Below, piece by piece: positions 32,166 through 42,964 of a DNA stretch of 64,000 nucleotides. The stretch is from NCBI GenBank assembly GCA_023376005.1, contig CM042152.1, positions 89,347,874 to 89,411,873 on the forward strand, read 5' to 3'. How positions within the stretch are numbered: the first letter of the stretch is position 1; every line of letters starts with the position of its first letter. This DNA is from Doryteuthis pealeii. Lineage: Eukaryota; Mollusca; Cephalopoda; Myopsida; Loliginidae. The notes under the pieces are model-generated. The model worked only from the letters and a program-made list of their open reading frames with translations. It ran no database searches and was not told where the DNA came from. The translations under genes and the position numbers were made by a program.

Positions 32166-32296
32166 AACCAGTTTAGTAGAAGGGTATTATCCACCCCCTG
32201 ACCCCATTCACTGCAGAGGATACAGTCAGTTTATTCTAAGCCTTGCTGACAGGGCAAGAAATTCATCAAAGTCTTTTATCACAATATAGGAGAATA
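32166..32296. repeat. short fragments incl. family B-like tail
   Basis: CAGAGGATACAGTCAGTTTA then TTCTAAGCCTTGCTGACAGG resembles the last 40 bp of family B. Confidence 0.5.
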
Positions 32297-32585
32297 TTTT
32301 GACTACAGTCGTATGACTGCATGAATAGATTCCAAAGTTGAACCTTCATTGAGAACGGCAAAAGATTAAGACAGCTACCAACATCTGCCATTGATGATAA
32401 CATTGAACAAATATGCACATGTTGTTTTTATTGATGATGCAGTAAATCATATGATAGTTAACTACGGTTCTGCATATGAAATTGTACATAGGATGCTTGG
32501 CTTTTATAAAGTATGCGCAAGATGCGTCTCTTAACAATTCATCAATGATCACAAACACAATTGGTTAACAATCTGTTAACTCTTA
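32297..32585 (+). pseudogene. mariner-like transposase N-terminal relic
   Basis: Frames together encode the DNA-binding N-terminal part of a mariner transposase: TFIENGKRLRQLPTSAIDDN then IEQICTCC, followed in another frame by VNYGSAYEIVHRMLGFYKVC and ARCVS, stop, QFINDHKHNWLTIC. At least one frameshift and one stop. The DDD catalytic part is absent. Confidence 0.75.
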
Positions 32586-32701
32586 CTGGATACGATAGCG
32601 AAAGAGATACCTTCTCAAAAATGATAATCAATCAAAAAAGTAAACACCAGCTTGATAGATTTTTACAGCATGACTTTTAAAGCTGGTGGTTGGATTTGAA
32701 A

Positions 32702-33100
32702 CTGTTTCTTGATTGATTGATTTTAATGGCATGTCAACCCATTTAAGGTTATTTTATGCCTAGAGGTTAGGGAATCACGCTTATTGTATGTTTATATTTA
32801 CATTTTTTGTGTAGTTGCTTTTTATGAGTCTTTTTTTTCACGCAGTTCTATGAATATAAATATGAATTTTAAACAGATCTATTTGACCCATAAATTGGAC
32901 CCTAACAGGTACTACCACTCTGAGTCAGAGTGGACCTGGGAGTAATGACAATGAAATGGTACCCACACTCCCCAGATCTCCAGAATTGGAGCCTCAACAT
33001 CAGATATAGCTTAGTGTCATACTCAGGGTCCTCTTTTGGGAGGCGTGTTACCCCTCTGTAGGGGATACAGTTAACATTGTTGACAGGGGAATGGAAACAC
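32702..33100 (+). repeat. family B
   Basis: TTTTAATGGCATGTCAACCC head, GGACCCTAACAGGTACTACC core and GTTACCCCTCTGTAGGG tail with an internal deletion. Confidence 0.8.
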
Positions 33101-33121
33101 CCACTATAACCAAACTAAACC

Positions 33122-33440
33122 AAAAATGTGTATTATTTGTATTATTCGGACTATTGTCCTCATCTTTATTTTTATCTGCACAACATTTTGGTCTATGTGC
33201 CCTCTGGCTTTCTTCAGGTATTTCTTGTCGGATTCAGGAACCTCCTTGAACTCGGAGCCCCCTCCTCGAACTTGGGAAGCATCTTGTAATTGGGAGCCTT
33301 CACGGACCTTTGAACGTAACCCGTTATTCAATCCATGGGGGTAGACTGTTCTCATTCCATTAACCATGACTGGGAACAAGTGTTAAGCTGAGTTAATTAT
33401 TCTATGTTACTGTCGCCCTTGACCAGGATTGAACCTAATT
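33122..33440 (-). mobile_element. VNTR-bearing SINE, family V
   Basis: Minus strand: linker GGTTAATGGAATGAGAACAG, a shortened, rearranged unit array, CTGAAGAAAGCCAGAGGGC tail and ATTATTTGTATTATTCGG at the far left. The head is partly lost (CAATCCTGGTC remains). Confidence 0.75.
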
Positions 33441-34534
33441 ATCAAGTCTCGTCTCAAAAATTCAGAGAAATAGTTCAGACCAAAAAGAATTCAGAATTCA
33501 ACTTTCCACATGAAAATTCGTATCTTACAGTTTTTAAAGATTCACAAAAATCAGTGCTAGAACATAATCTGAACTGGATCTCAAACAAAAAACATTATAG
33601 GATGATCCTGCATGATAAGCACAAGATTTTTTTTTTTTTTTGCTTTTTGGGGGCAGTATTATTGTTGTATACCCTTTCTTACTTCTTACTTCTGGTCGTA
33701 TTTTCTTCTGGCCGGCTTTGCTATTCTGATCGTCTATCTTGGTCTGGTCTCTTCTAAGGTCTGGACTTTCTTGGGGACTTCGGGTCTGGTTTCTGTTAGG
33801 GATTTCTCCTTATCAGAAACCCTGTGTCATTGTTAGTTTTTAGGTAATAAACACAAGACTTCGATTTACTTTGATGTTACTTTATTTTCAATCCCCAACC
33901 CAGACATCTGCGCAGGTGAGACTTACGTCCTACGAGCTCAGCTCCTACTTGCTAACTGACTGAAACTTACTTACTATCCTTAAACTGGAAGACAGGGTCT
34001 ACTATGCCTTCCGGTTCTCACGATTTATCCCCAGAAGGCAAGGTGAGAGTGAGGTCAAGCCTTGTCACTCATCCTTCAAGGCCGTGGGCTGTAGCTTATA
34101 ACGGCCATTTTCATTTCTACACTATTGCCATAAATATTAGGTATCTAATAATTATGTAAAATTATTAGTAATGATGAGTTTAACTAGTTTAAATGTTCTA
34201 TAGCAGTCTCATGACCATTAACAGATTCATTAAATTTGGCACTACAGTTTAAGTTGATGATATATGATATCATTTGCATATTATAAAAATGTTCAATTTA
34301 AAATTCACACATTCCTTTATAAATACCACAATTTTCTGCATTTCAAATACAACTCTATGACAACACATCTTCATGATAATGAACTCTAATTGTTTAAAGT
34401 ACTCAAATTACAACAAATAAAGAATCTCCTGGATGATTTCATTTTTAGAAGATTTAATCACAGAATTCTCAACAGCTTGCCATTATCAATTAGATTAAAA
34501 TGAAAATACTCAAATGATTTTTGTAAGTAAAAAG
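33441..34534. other. unassigned DNA, possibly LTR-like
   Basis: T-rich stretch with AATAAACACAAGACTTCG near 33847, then relatively GC-rich DNA to 34110 (for example CAGCTCCTACTTGCTAACTG). No repeat partner, frame or terminal motif to classify it. Confidence 0.35.
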
Positions 34535-34742
34535 TAAAGTCGACAGGATGGCCTAATGTCAGTATCAGCCAGACAGCGAAGGAGTCTATCCCCTTTTCAC
34601 CAGCACTAGACCAAGGAGATTGTTTTGGCGTCTAAGGTGGAGCACCACACTTACCATCAGCTCCTCACTTTTCCGCACGGATCCCTGTGCTCCTCATACG
34701 TTGAGTTTGCGAGAGCCAGTATCAAACCAGGAACTTTGCGAT
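34535..34742 (-). mobile_element. SINE family A
   Basis: Body from AAAGTCGACAGGATGGCC to GTATCAAACCAGGAACTTTG (inverted B box). A short direct repeat GATTAGATTAAAATGAAAAT (about 34489, 34739) flanks it, with a second partial start at 34785-34825; this may be the duplicated target. Confidence 0.8.
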
Positions 34743-34828
34743 TAGATTAAAATGAAAATACTCAAATGATTTTTGTAAGTCAAATGTAAAGTCGACAGGG
34801 TGGCCTAATGTCAGTATCAGCCAGTTCT

Positions 34829-35255
34829 ATTTCTCTGAATGTTTGAGATGAGGCTTGAAGATTAGTATTATCTGCATTATTCGGACTATTGTCCCCATTT
34901 TCATTGTTATTTGTACAACGTTTCGGCCGATATGCCCTCCGGCCTTCTTCAGGTATTTCTTGTTGGACTCGGGAACCTTCTCGGACCTGGGAACCTTCTT
35001 CACAGACTCAGGAACCTTCTTGGACTCGGGAACCTTCTTTTCGAACTCAGGAACTTTCTTGTCATAGTCGGGAACCTTCTTGTTATAATTGAGAGCCATC
35101 ACGGAATTTTAAACCAAACCCTTTATTCAGTCCATGGGGGTATCCTGTTCTCATTCTGCTAACCATAGCTGGGGTAGGAGCTGTGTTAATTATTTTTCTA
35201 TGTAACTGCCGCCTGGCAGGATTGAACCTGGAATCCAGAGATAACTGTAACTTAG
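34829..35255 (-). mobile_element. VNTR-bearing SINE, family V, full length
   Basis: Minus strand: B-box GGTTCAATCCTGCC, AGCAGAATGAGAACAGGAT, seven or so array units readable as NKKVPDYDKKVPEFEKK..., tail CTGAAGAAGGCCGGAGGGC and GAAACGTTGTACAAATAAC. Here the array stays open for 91 codons (35102 down to 34827). Confidence 0.85.
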
Positions 35256-35410
35256 AACTTTCTTTTTGAACTCGAGAAGGTTCCCGAGTCCGAGAAGGTT
35301 CCCGAGTCCGACAAGAAATACCTGAAGAAGGCCGGAGGGCATATCGGCCGAAACGTTGTACAAATAACAATGAAGATGGGGACAATAGTCCAAAAAACGC
35401 AGATAATACC
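35255..35410 (+). mobile_element. family V SINE, 3' half, inverted partner
   Basis: Two array units and the complete tail in plus orientation, directly joined to the head side of the preceding minus copy. Forms a tail-out inverted dimer. Confidence 0.85.
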
Positions 35411-35489
35411 AGCCAGTTCTATTGGTCTGTGGTGTGGTTGGCAAATATCTTAATGCAAAAAAGGAGATTTAGTTACATGATTCTACTAA

Positions 35490-35590
35490 AACTGATAACC
35501 AAAGTTCATATGATGATGTCATATCTGCTGTTGATGACTTTTTGACCAAAGGGATCCAAGCACTGCAACACTAATGTATGAAGTACATGG
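35490..35590 (+). pseudogene. mariner-like transposase C-terminal relic
   Basis: In-frame YDDVISAVDDFLTKGIQALQ then H, stop. Same domain as at 5.9 and 54.2 kb. Confidence 0.6.
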
Positions 35591-35889
35591 ATGGCATTCC
35601 TATTCGCCACGTGGTGAGATTCAATCTCAGCAGAGAGAAACAGATGCTCTCTGCTCAAATGTCTGGTTGAAACTAAATCTAACTAGTTATGTTTTTCTCA
35701 TGGCGCACAAGATTCGCGCCTTTCTAGAGTTCAGTTGGGGTCATCCAATGGATATCTACCCGCCTATGCTTTCAACTCCAATGAACCTATTTCAAACTAA
35801 CTACAGGGTCTTGTCAACAACCCATGACAGGACATGTGACTGTCATGTGACAGAAAATAGAATCAGCAACCTGTTTAAATCTTGGATGA

Positions 35890-36010
35890 GGCTCTTTGTT
35901 TCTTCAAAGATGTAGCCATGTCAGTACTACTGTATGGTTACTCTAATTGAACTTTAGCAAAACAGCTGGAAAAATGGAAGTCCAGACACAAAGTCCCCAA
36001 GATGAAGTCC
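35890..36010 (+). pseudogene. LINE RT tail relic
   Basis: FFKDVAMSVLLYGYSN, stop, TLAKQLEKWK matches the conserved region downstream of the RT domain in LINEs like those at 59.7 kb. Confidence 0.6.
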
Positions 36011-36375
36011 AGACGCTAGAAGAAGAACGTAAGATACCAAAGATGAGCAGAAGAATAATAGAAGTAAAGAGAGTATACAACAATCTTGCCCGGCTTTTTT
36101 TTGCCCTGGAAGGGAAACTCCTGCTACACTATGCAACGAGGGCACAGCACTGGGGGTCAGCAGTTACCAGTTATAAGCCCTTTCTCATTTGGCATAGAGT
36201 TGGGCCCCAGGGGTTTCCTCTGTCAGAGCAAGAGATGTCTTCATCTCACTGTACAGCTGGGCAGCCCTCAGCCAATTAGGTACTGTCCCATCACAACGTG
36301 CCTGCTTCATTGGGTGCATGAAGCTAAGGGATTCATCTAACGAGGTGGTTGTAAACATATGCACCAAACAAAACA
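36011..36375. other. unassigned, possible LINE 5' UTR
   Basis: GC richer than its surroundings and directly upstream of a LINE endonuclease start. May be a 5' UTR by position, though no homologous copy in the window supports this. Confidence 0.3.
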
Positions 36376-36835
36376 AACAAATCAAAGACTAGCATTATGC
36401 CTCAGATGCTAGAAGGTTAGGACTATGACGCCTGGACAAATTGACAACCTACTGGACATAAGACATGCCTGCAAAACCACAATTATTAACAATGAACTCT
36501 TGAAGAGACAAATCAACATTTCTACCCTTCAAGAAACCCAACTTCTCTTGTCAGGCTCACTAAAAAAAAGAGATTACATGTTTTTCTGGCAAAGGAAACC
36601 TCTTGGTGAAACCAGAGAACATGGTGTTGGCTTTGCAGTCAAGAATACTCTCCTGGGACCACGATATGGATGGACACATGTTTGTCAGCCAGCAAAAATG
36701 ATATTCTATGACTTCTATACATGGACACATGTTTGTCAGCCAGCAAAAATGTATATTGATCAGTTCTGTGTGGACATTGGATGCCATCTCACAGACTTGA
36801 CAAGAGTAATAATTGATAAGAAATGATGATGAGAA
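36376..36835 (+). pseudogene. internally deleted LINE: endonuclease N terminus fused to C-terminal tail
   Basis: A 133-codon frame (36425-36826) encodes the start of an APE-type endonuclease (DIRHACKTTIINNELLKRQI, LQETQLL, FFWQRK, REHGVGFAVKNTLLGPR), including the conserved LQET glutamate. It then switches at about 36665 to the extreme C terminus of the same LINE type (THVCQPAKMYIDQFCVDIGC). All of RT is missing. A 31-bp segment (ATGGACACATGTTTGTCAGC...) is duplicated at the junction. A (GAT)n run follows. Confidence 0.8.
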
Positions 36836-37321
36836 AGAGTTAATGGATCTGTGCACACCATGATGGTGATGATGATGATGATGATGATGATGATCGCATT
36901 TGCTTATGAAACAGAACAAATAAACCTATTCACACTCTTTGTTCTCCTAATGAATAACAATGAAGGTATTATTGGAAATGACAATGTAGAGAAAATGATT
37001 TTATTAGCAGTAATTCGTTTTTTATTTGAAGGTACTCAGACATTCATTTAGTGTTATGATACATAGGTGTTAATCAGATTATTGCAGAAATGACAGCAAG
37101 AAGAAATATCTAATAGAGCAAATATATTAGTGAGATGAGTTTTGGGAAATAACATTATTTCAGTAGCAAAATTCATTAATTGTTCTTGTCATCAGAATGG
37201 CAGGTGTCATGAGAATTCCAAGAAGTCCTTTAGCTTACTAAAGTCTTTAAGGATCTATACGACTTGCAGATATATCTCAAGTGTTGAATACTGATGTTAC
37301 ATAAGTGATAGTTATTTTACT
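36836..37321. other. (GAT)n tract and unassigned DNA
   Basis: ATG/GAT trinucleotide repeat at 36860-36895, then nothing recognised. Confidence 0.5.
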
Positions 37322-37435
37322 AAGCTTAGCTTAGTTGTGGCACAAGGCCAGAAGTACGGGGCGCCCAATGAGAATCGAACTAACAATGGTCTGCAAACCT
37401 AGCTTGCTAACTATAACACCACATGAGATGCCCAT
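37322..37435 (-). mobile_element. SINE family I (tRNA-like)
   Basis: Minus strand: CTCATGTGGTGTTATAGTTA (A-box region), AGTTCGATTCTCATTGGGC (B-box region), then GCCTTGTGCCACAACTAAGC. Confidence 0.6.
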
Positions 37436-37789
37436 AATGCATAGGTTGCCTATAAATTATGTACAGCAGTAAAGAAATTTAAAACAAACTCATGGACAAA
37501 AAAATGTGTGATTAACAGGACATAACCTTTTACTAACCTTGGTTCTGATTGGCCAGAGGCAAGCATGAGAACAGAATGATAGTTAAAAGGTCAATTTTGG
37601 CTAGGTGATCGAATGGGACAGAATGGCATCTGTTACCCATATGCCATTTTTCCATGCATGATTGTTCTAACTTGGGCGGAATAAAAGATGTCTAAATAAA
37701 TATTTATAGCTATAATATTAAGAAAGGTATATTCTGAGTAACGTCTCCTACCTATTATTCTGTTTTAACAGCATTAATCTCATTAAATT
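37436..37789. other. unassigned DNA
   Basis: Nothing recognised. Confidence 0.4.
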
Positions 37790-38225
37790 GGTTGGTCTGT
37801 TTTGTTTTACGGCATATCAACCTCGGTGGGTCATTTAATACTGGCAAGGTTTTGAAATAAATTAATTCTTAATGGATAATCAAATTTTGTTTATAAACTC
37901 ATGTTTTCTATTTAATCCATAGATGGGACCCTAACAGGTACTACCACCATCTGGGTCAGAGTGGACCTGGGAGCAATGGTGATGAAGGAGTGCTCCACAT
38001 TCCCCAGACCTCCAGAACTGGAACTTCATCATCAGATAGAGTTTAACGTCATTCCCAGGACATGTAAACTCTCAGCCACCGCCTTCTAGCATACATATGA
38101 TAAAGTCTATGAGATTGCCCTAAGGGAAATAGGGTTGGGGCAATTATATAGGTGCTAGGGCTTGACGTGACCAGCCGATTGATTGGAAGGGGCCTCTCCG
38201 ACTGCCCGTCTAGCCCAAGAAAGGG
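37790..38225 (+). repeat. family B, lacking last third
   Basis: From TTACGGCATATCAACCTCGG through GGGACCCTAACAGGTACTAC to GCCCGTCTAGCCCAAGAAAG. Confidence 0.85.
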
Positions 38226-38383
38226 CCCTCATTAAATGTATTTCATTATTTTCTTTTATGCCTTATATGAAAAAAAGAAGATTGTACTCCAGTTCATATA
38301 GACACATCTATATAACCTCCTATGTCCAACATATCAAACTCCTGTTTCAGCAAACTTCAGCAGCTGGACCTTACAAGTTAGCA

Positions 38384-38600
38384 TGATTGATCCCAGGGGG
38401 CCATCCCCCCAGGCAACACCTGCCCCCTTGTTGTAAAGGGGTAGGGCTGGATTTATTGCCCAGTGCCTGAGCACCCCCCTTGAGAGGGAATGCCGATGGG
38501 ATCAACACATTTTTTGTGCCTACCACCCATGAGCTTTGCTTGTGGGTGGACCCACATAAAAATATTCTTGTGTCACGTCCTCATAAGTGAGATGAGAGGA
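38384..38600 (+). repeat. family C GC-rich repeat
   Basis: GATCCCAGGGGGCCATCCCC, GGCAACACCTGCCCCCTTG, GGGCTGGATTTATTGCCC. Shared with 49700-49980 and, inverted, 51075-51475. Confidence 0.8.
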
Positions 38601-39017
38601 AAATACCTCAACATAACCTCCTAAGGGTCACCCAAGTGTCTCATATTTTGTACCATCTGTGAAAATATTACAATTGTCCATTGATATCCCAAAACACTCT
38701 GGTGACAAAGAGAAATAAAGAAATGTCCTTGTGAATTGAGTTGTAATTTTGTTGGAAAAGAAAATTAACTGAATTGTAGAAGCAATTATTGTGATGTGAT
38801 TTTGAATTTGAAAATTAATCAAATTACAAAGCTTTGTTATTATACTTACAAGCAAAAAGAAAATAAGTTGTTATTTCTATTTACTAATGCTCATTCGTAT
38901 CCACATTGTTATATGAGTTAAAGTAACTAATACTCATTCTTAGTAAACAATTATATCTTCAATTAACAATTCTTAATTAAAAAAATAAACTGCATAAAGT
39001 TATATAGATTTTTAATG
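38601..39017. other. unassigned AT-rich DNA
   Basis: Nothing recognised. Confidence 0.4.
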
Positions 39018-39402
39018 AGTAATTCCATGTCAAATCATCCAGGCCATGTCACCCACCCTCTTCAATTTTTCGGAAATTTTCTCCAAATGTGGATTATATC
39101 AAAATATATTTTTGGTACAAATGATGTTCAATATATATGATATAATAATAGAAAATAAATTTTGTCATAGATTCAGTGCCACATCGGGATATTGATCTTG
39201 CTAAAAAAATCAGAAATCATTAATAACTTAACATTGGTTGACTTTAAGTCTTCTTAATCGCATTTCTAATTCCTTGGTAAAAATGCTTCTATAAACAATT
39301 TTTAGGATAGGGAAGCACTAGAACTCATTGAAAAAAAAATTCTGAAAAAATAAAGGAGTGCGTGACAGTTTTATTTTCTGGAATTTGACATGAAATTACC
39401 TA
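39018..39402. mobile_element. MITE family L
   Basis: Inverted ends GTAATTCCATGTCAAAT and ATTTGACATGAAATTAC. The interior shares AATCAGAAATCATTAATAAC and TTCAATATATATGATATAAT with the 41.8 and 46.4 kb copies. Non-coding. Confidence 0.8.
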
Positions 39403-40184
39403 ATACTAATCCTTAGTAAACAGTTATAGCTTCAAGAACAATTCTTGAAAAAAAACTCCATACAGGTGGAGGCATTAATTTTGCCATGCCCATTCGTAAA
39501 AATGTGTAAACAGATCTTTGAAATCTTGTTTTTTTTTTAATAATTTACATAAAAAAGTTTTTCTTTCAAAATTCAAATAAATGTTTTCTTTTAATAAAAC
39601 ACAGTTTCTAACAACTAAATTCAAATTAATTCAAATATTAAAGTTTCTTCTTTTGGGGGCATTAAAACCGTTCTCTTTTGATTATCATCTATTGTAAAAC
39701 AAATTTTTACGACAGTTGATAATTAAAACAGAACTTTTTTTCACCATAATAAAACATAAAATTTAATGTAGATGAACATTATGTGACTATTCTTGTTTGT
39801 ATATAATTTTCTCGTAAAACTCGTTAGATAACTTTAAATAGACAAACTATACAATCGTACCGGGCATGTATATATTAAAACTTGTTTTAGCAAATAATAT
39901 TGACTGTTTAATGTTCATCTATTTCTCATTTCTTATTTTGGTTCTAAGAAATACAACTGGGAATTGTAACCTGATGCAACTTATTAATGAAGCATGATTG
40001 CAATATTGTCTTTTCTTTCTTTTTCATTACAGATATTCCTCAATTTACAATTGCTTAACTTTCAATTTTTTTAACAAATGCTATGATAAAGATAGGCATT
40101 CAGTCATTCATGGCTAACTGATGCCGTGCTGTGTGATATTTCTACCAATGCTGGAATAAGATAGCTGTTGAAGTGAATTAGTGT
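39403..40184. other. unassigned AT-rich DNA
   Basis: Nothing recognised. Confidence 0.4.
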
Positions 40185-40455
40185 ACTGTTGGTTTGAGCA
40201 ACAAGCTAAGCACAACTGAACCAGTGCCAAGACAATTGGTACTTATAGGAATCCAGAATAGTTCACTCGTGCATTTGGGTGATTCCATTCCTTGAGTCCT
40301 GATTGGCTGCTTGGTTTCTATGATGTTATGAGGATTCATAAATAACCTGGCATTTTTGCAGTAGTCTTTGCAGCAAGACAGATTCGTATTAATTTACAAC
40401 TACTACTTGCTGCCATGTCTTACCAATTCGACAGTAATTGGAACTAGTATGATTA
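40185..40455 (-). mobile_element. family F LTR-like, diverged
   Basis: Matches the 23476-23779 copy: GTACTGTTGGTTTGA, GGGTGATTCCATTCCTTGAG, TGATTGGCTGCTTG, TTCATAAATAACCTGG. More diverged, with indels. Confidence 0.7.
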
Positions 40456-40471
40456 TACTACAATAGCAAGT

Positions 40472-40722
40472 GCTGGTTTAGCTCAGTTGGTAGAGTGTCA
40501 GTCTAGGAATTACAAGGTTTCGAGTTTGATACCGACCCTCGTCAACTTAGCATATAAATAGCACAGGGATCTGTGTGGTAAAGTAAGGAGCTGATGGTAG
40601 GTGTGGCGCTCCGCCTCAGATTCTAAAACAATCTCCTTGGTCTGGCACTAGTGAAGAGGGGATAGACTCCCTTGCTGTATGGCCAATACCAACTTTAGGT
40701 CACCCCAACGACTTTACTTACT
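40472..40722 (+). mobile_element. tRNA-derived SINE, family A, plus strand
   Basis: GCTGGTTTAGCTCAGTTGGT gives the A box, and GGTTTCGAGTTTGATACC contains a degraded B box. The full body follows to ACGACTTTACTTA. The tRNA-like part cannot fold as a functional tRNA with a proper acceptor stem, so it is annotated as a SINE head. Confidence 0.85.
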
Positions 40723-40794
40723 TATGAGGTAATGAGAATATGTGAATAGGATTCAGTATATAATTCTGTTTTTTTCTTCTTCTTCTGCAATAAT

Positions 40795-40847
40795 ATGAAT
40801 TGAATACTTATATACTTAAGGTGCATATTCTTGCTAGTATTGAAAAT
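40795..40847 (+). mobile_element. Helitron type 1, 3' end relic
   Basis: TACTTATATACTTAAGGTGC followed by ATATTCTTGCTAGT: the CTAG end is kept but the hairpin has decayed. Confidence 0.5.
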
Positions 40848-41760
40848 ATGAATTATTTATAACACTGGTTTGCAAAAAATATTTTTTGTCTGAGGCAAGA
40901 ATGTGAATAGTTGTTTTTTACTAATTTGGGCATGCTGAATTCAAATTTATAAACAGTTTTGCTCTATCACCTCTAGTTTTCTGTTTTTTTAAATAGTCTC
41001 ATTTTAATATATACAGAGTATATATCTGCTTATTTCAACAGTTGCAGCAGCTTATTACAGATAAAACAGGATAGATAAAGAACATTGACGGAATAAATAT
41101 ACTTGGATGACACAATGTACACAATTCACTAAGAATTGGCCTTGTTGAGGCATCCTCGATATTTTGACGAGCTTGAAGCCATTGGAGAATATGAAAAAAA
41201 ACAAAGTATACAAGATATTGACAAGTAGCAGTTTCTGGTCATGATCAACCATTAATGGACGAAGAAGGAGCTATCATGTAATTTGTCCCTTGATTTTTCC
41301 AAATGAATCATTTGCACTTTGTTTTGGGGGCAGGTTTTTCTTAACAAGGGATTATCCTGTGGGTCATGCTGACAATATAAATGACAAAGTGCAGCATCTT
41401 CTTCACGGCTGGAATGTATATTGCTGAACAGGATTGCCAGTAAGATACATTGCAAATAGAGAATTCTCCACCATGAAGCTAGGACATCCAGGTTTCTTAC
41501 CAAAATATTTCAGACTTAACTCTTTGCCTACCAAATTTCCCCTATGGCTGTACTAAATTTTCTTGGTATTTCTCAAAGCATGAAATAACCCTTGATGGGT
41601 TTCTATGCCATTAAAGTCAATCACTTAATCTGTTAGAAATTTAATAATAATAATAATATGTATGCCAATTTTGTAAACATCTACTCAGCTTGATGGGAAC
41701 TACACAAGCATGATGACAGGGCATGACACACCAGCATATTAATATAGAGATTGTGTAATG
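40848..41760. other. unassigned DNA
   Basis: Two short minus-strand frames (65 and 83 codons) without recognisable domains. Nothing else. Confidence 0.4.
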
Positions 41761-42281
41761 AGAGTAATTCCATGTCAAATCATCCAGAAAAAAAGTAAAA
41801 TTGTAACCCACCTCCTTCAATTTTTCTGAAGATTGGCGGAGTTATGTCAATTTTAGCTCTCCAAATTTGGTGTGGTTGCTAAAAAATGGCGACTTTTAAA
41901 ACCTATTTTTGTCTGTAAAATGAGTTCTAGAACTTCCCTACTACTGAATTTTTGTCCATAAAATCCAAAAAAAACTATCAAAAAAGTTTTAAAGTCAACC
42001 AATTTTAAGTTATTGATGATTTCTGATTTTTTCATAGCAAGATCAATATCCCGATATGGTACTGCATTTATGACAAAAAAATTTTCTATTATTATTTCAC
42101 ATATATTGAACATTATTTGGAGAGCTAAAAATCGACATAACTCCACTAATTTTTGGAATTGGAAGCTCAAATTTTGGGATTGGCTAACTTTATCATAGTC
42201 CATACTTGGACAAAATTTTAGAAAAATTGAAGTGGGTAGGTGACATGGTCTGGATGGTTTTGACAAGGAATTACCCTTAAA
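41761..42281. mobile_element. MITE family L, longest copy
   Basis: Inverted ends GAGTAATTCCATGTCAAATC and (inverted) AAGGGTAATTCCTTGTCAAA. Subterminal CAATTTTTCTGA / TAGAAAAATTGAAG and GTTATGTCAATTTTAGCTCT / AGAGCTAAAAATCGACATAA also pair, so much of the 520 bp is a long foldback. The 167-codon minus frame across it (42356-41853) is a by-product; the 39 kb copy has stops in it. Confidence 0.85.
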
Positions 42282-42284
42282 CAA

Positions 42285-42420
42285 ATTTGTATTATTATGC
42301 TTTGTCTTGAACAAATCCTGGAAGCAGTACCCCACAAAAAAAAGCCGCACAGCCATCTACTCCCTATCACACAACTCATCCTAATAAGGATATATGCAAC
42401 CAGCTATCGTTCTTCTACAA
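42285..42420 (+). pseudogene. LINE RT tail relic
   Basis: VLNKSWKQYPTKKSRTAIYS matches the LNKSWMQHLTKQQLYGHL segment at 59.87 kb. Heavily decayed. Confidence 0.55.
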
Positions 42421-42738
42421 TGATAATGTGATCATCCAATTATTTGTAATTTTCACCCATAAAAGAGATCCATTATAGGAGTTACCCATGATAATTCCTG
42501 TTCACTATGTATTCAGGCATTTCTGTAAATGAATCACAAACATTAACATCTCACAATTTTTGAGTTTGTATCATACAGGGGATTTGTTATATACCCAACC
42601 TATGAACATTAATGGGTATGTCCTAATCCTCATAAATACGGGAGTATTATGCTGACTGAGTAGTCTTATACCGCTAGTCGTGGTTTACTTTCTTCACATC
42701 ACTGGCAAGAATTGTATTTTGTTAATGTTATAATGTTA
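42421..42738. other. unassigned DNA
   Basis: Nothing recognised. Confidence 0.4.
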
Positions 42739-42960
42739 CTAGCTAAATTACCCGGTCCATGATTGGACTAAAAAAATAGGAACACCATAGAGTGTTTTCA
42801 GATATATTTACATCCAAGGGTAAATTAAATAGTTATTGAAATTTTCACGAAAGTCGGACCATTAATTGATTTTTCATAGAATTTTTTTTAAATTCTTGTC
42901 GTAACTTGTTTTTGGCTACGTTAAATTTTAGTTGATTTAACGGTGCAAAGCTGTGTTAAT
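42739..42960 (-). mobile_element. Helitron type 3, 3' part
   Basis: On the minus strand it ends with hairpin GTCCA-ATCA-TGGAC, CGGGTAATTTAG and CTAG before T. The upstream sequence is shared with 51485-51690. The 5' end was not located. Confidence 0.65.
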
Positions 42961-42964
42961 TATT

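Noticed and set aside
33840..34110. possible host exon with a CAG/GTGAG splice-donor-like site
   Set aside because: No open frame of useful length or recognisable protein; a single donor-like match is not evidence.
36851..36919. Met or His homopolymer frames near 36.86 kb
   Set aside because: Translated (GAT)n repeat.
40472..40560. possible tRNA gene
   Set aside because: A- and B-box-like sequences are present, but acceptor pairing fails and the sequence continues into the SINE A body shared with eight other loci.
41853..42356. 167-codon minus-strand frame
   Set aside because: Covers the non-coding MITE L and a LINE relic; the related MITE at 39.0 kb has stops and shifts in the same region.
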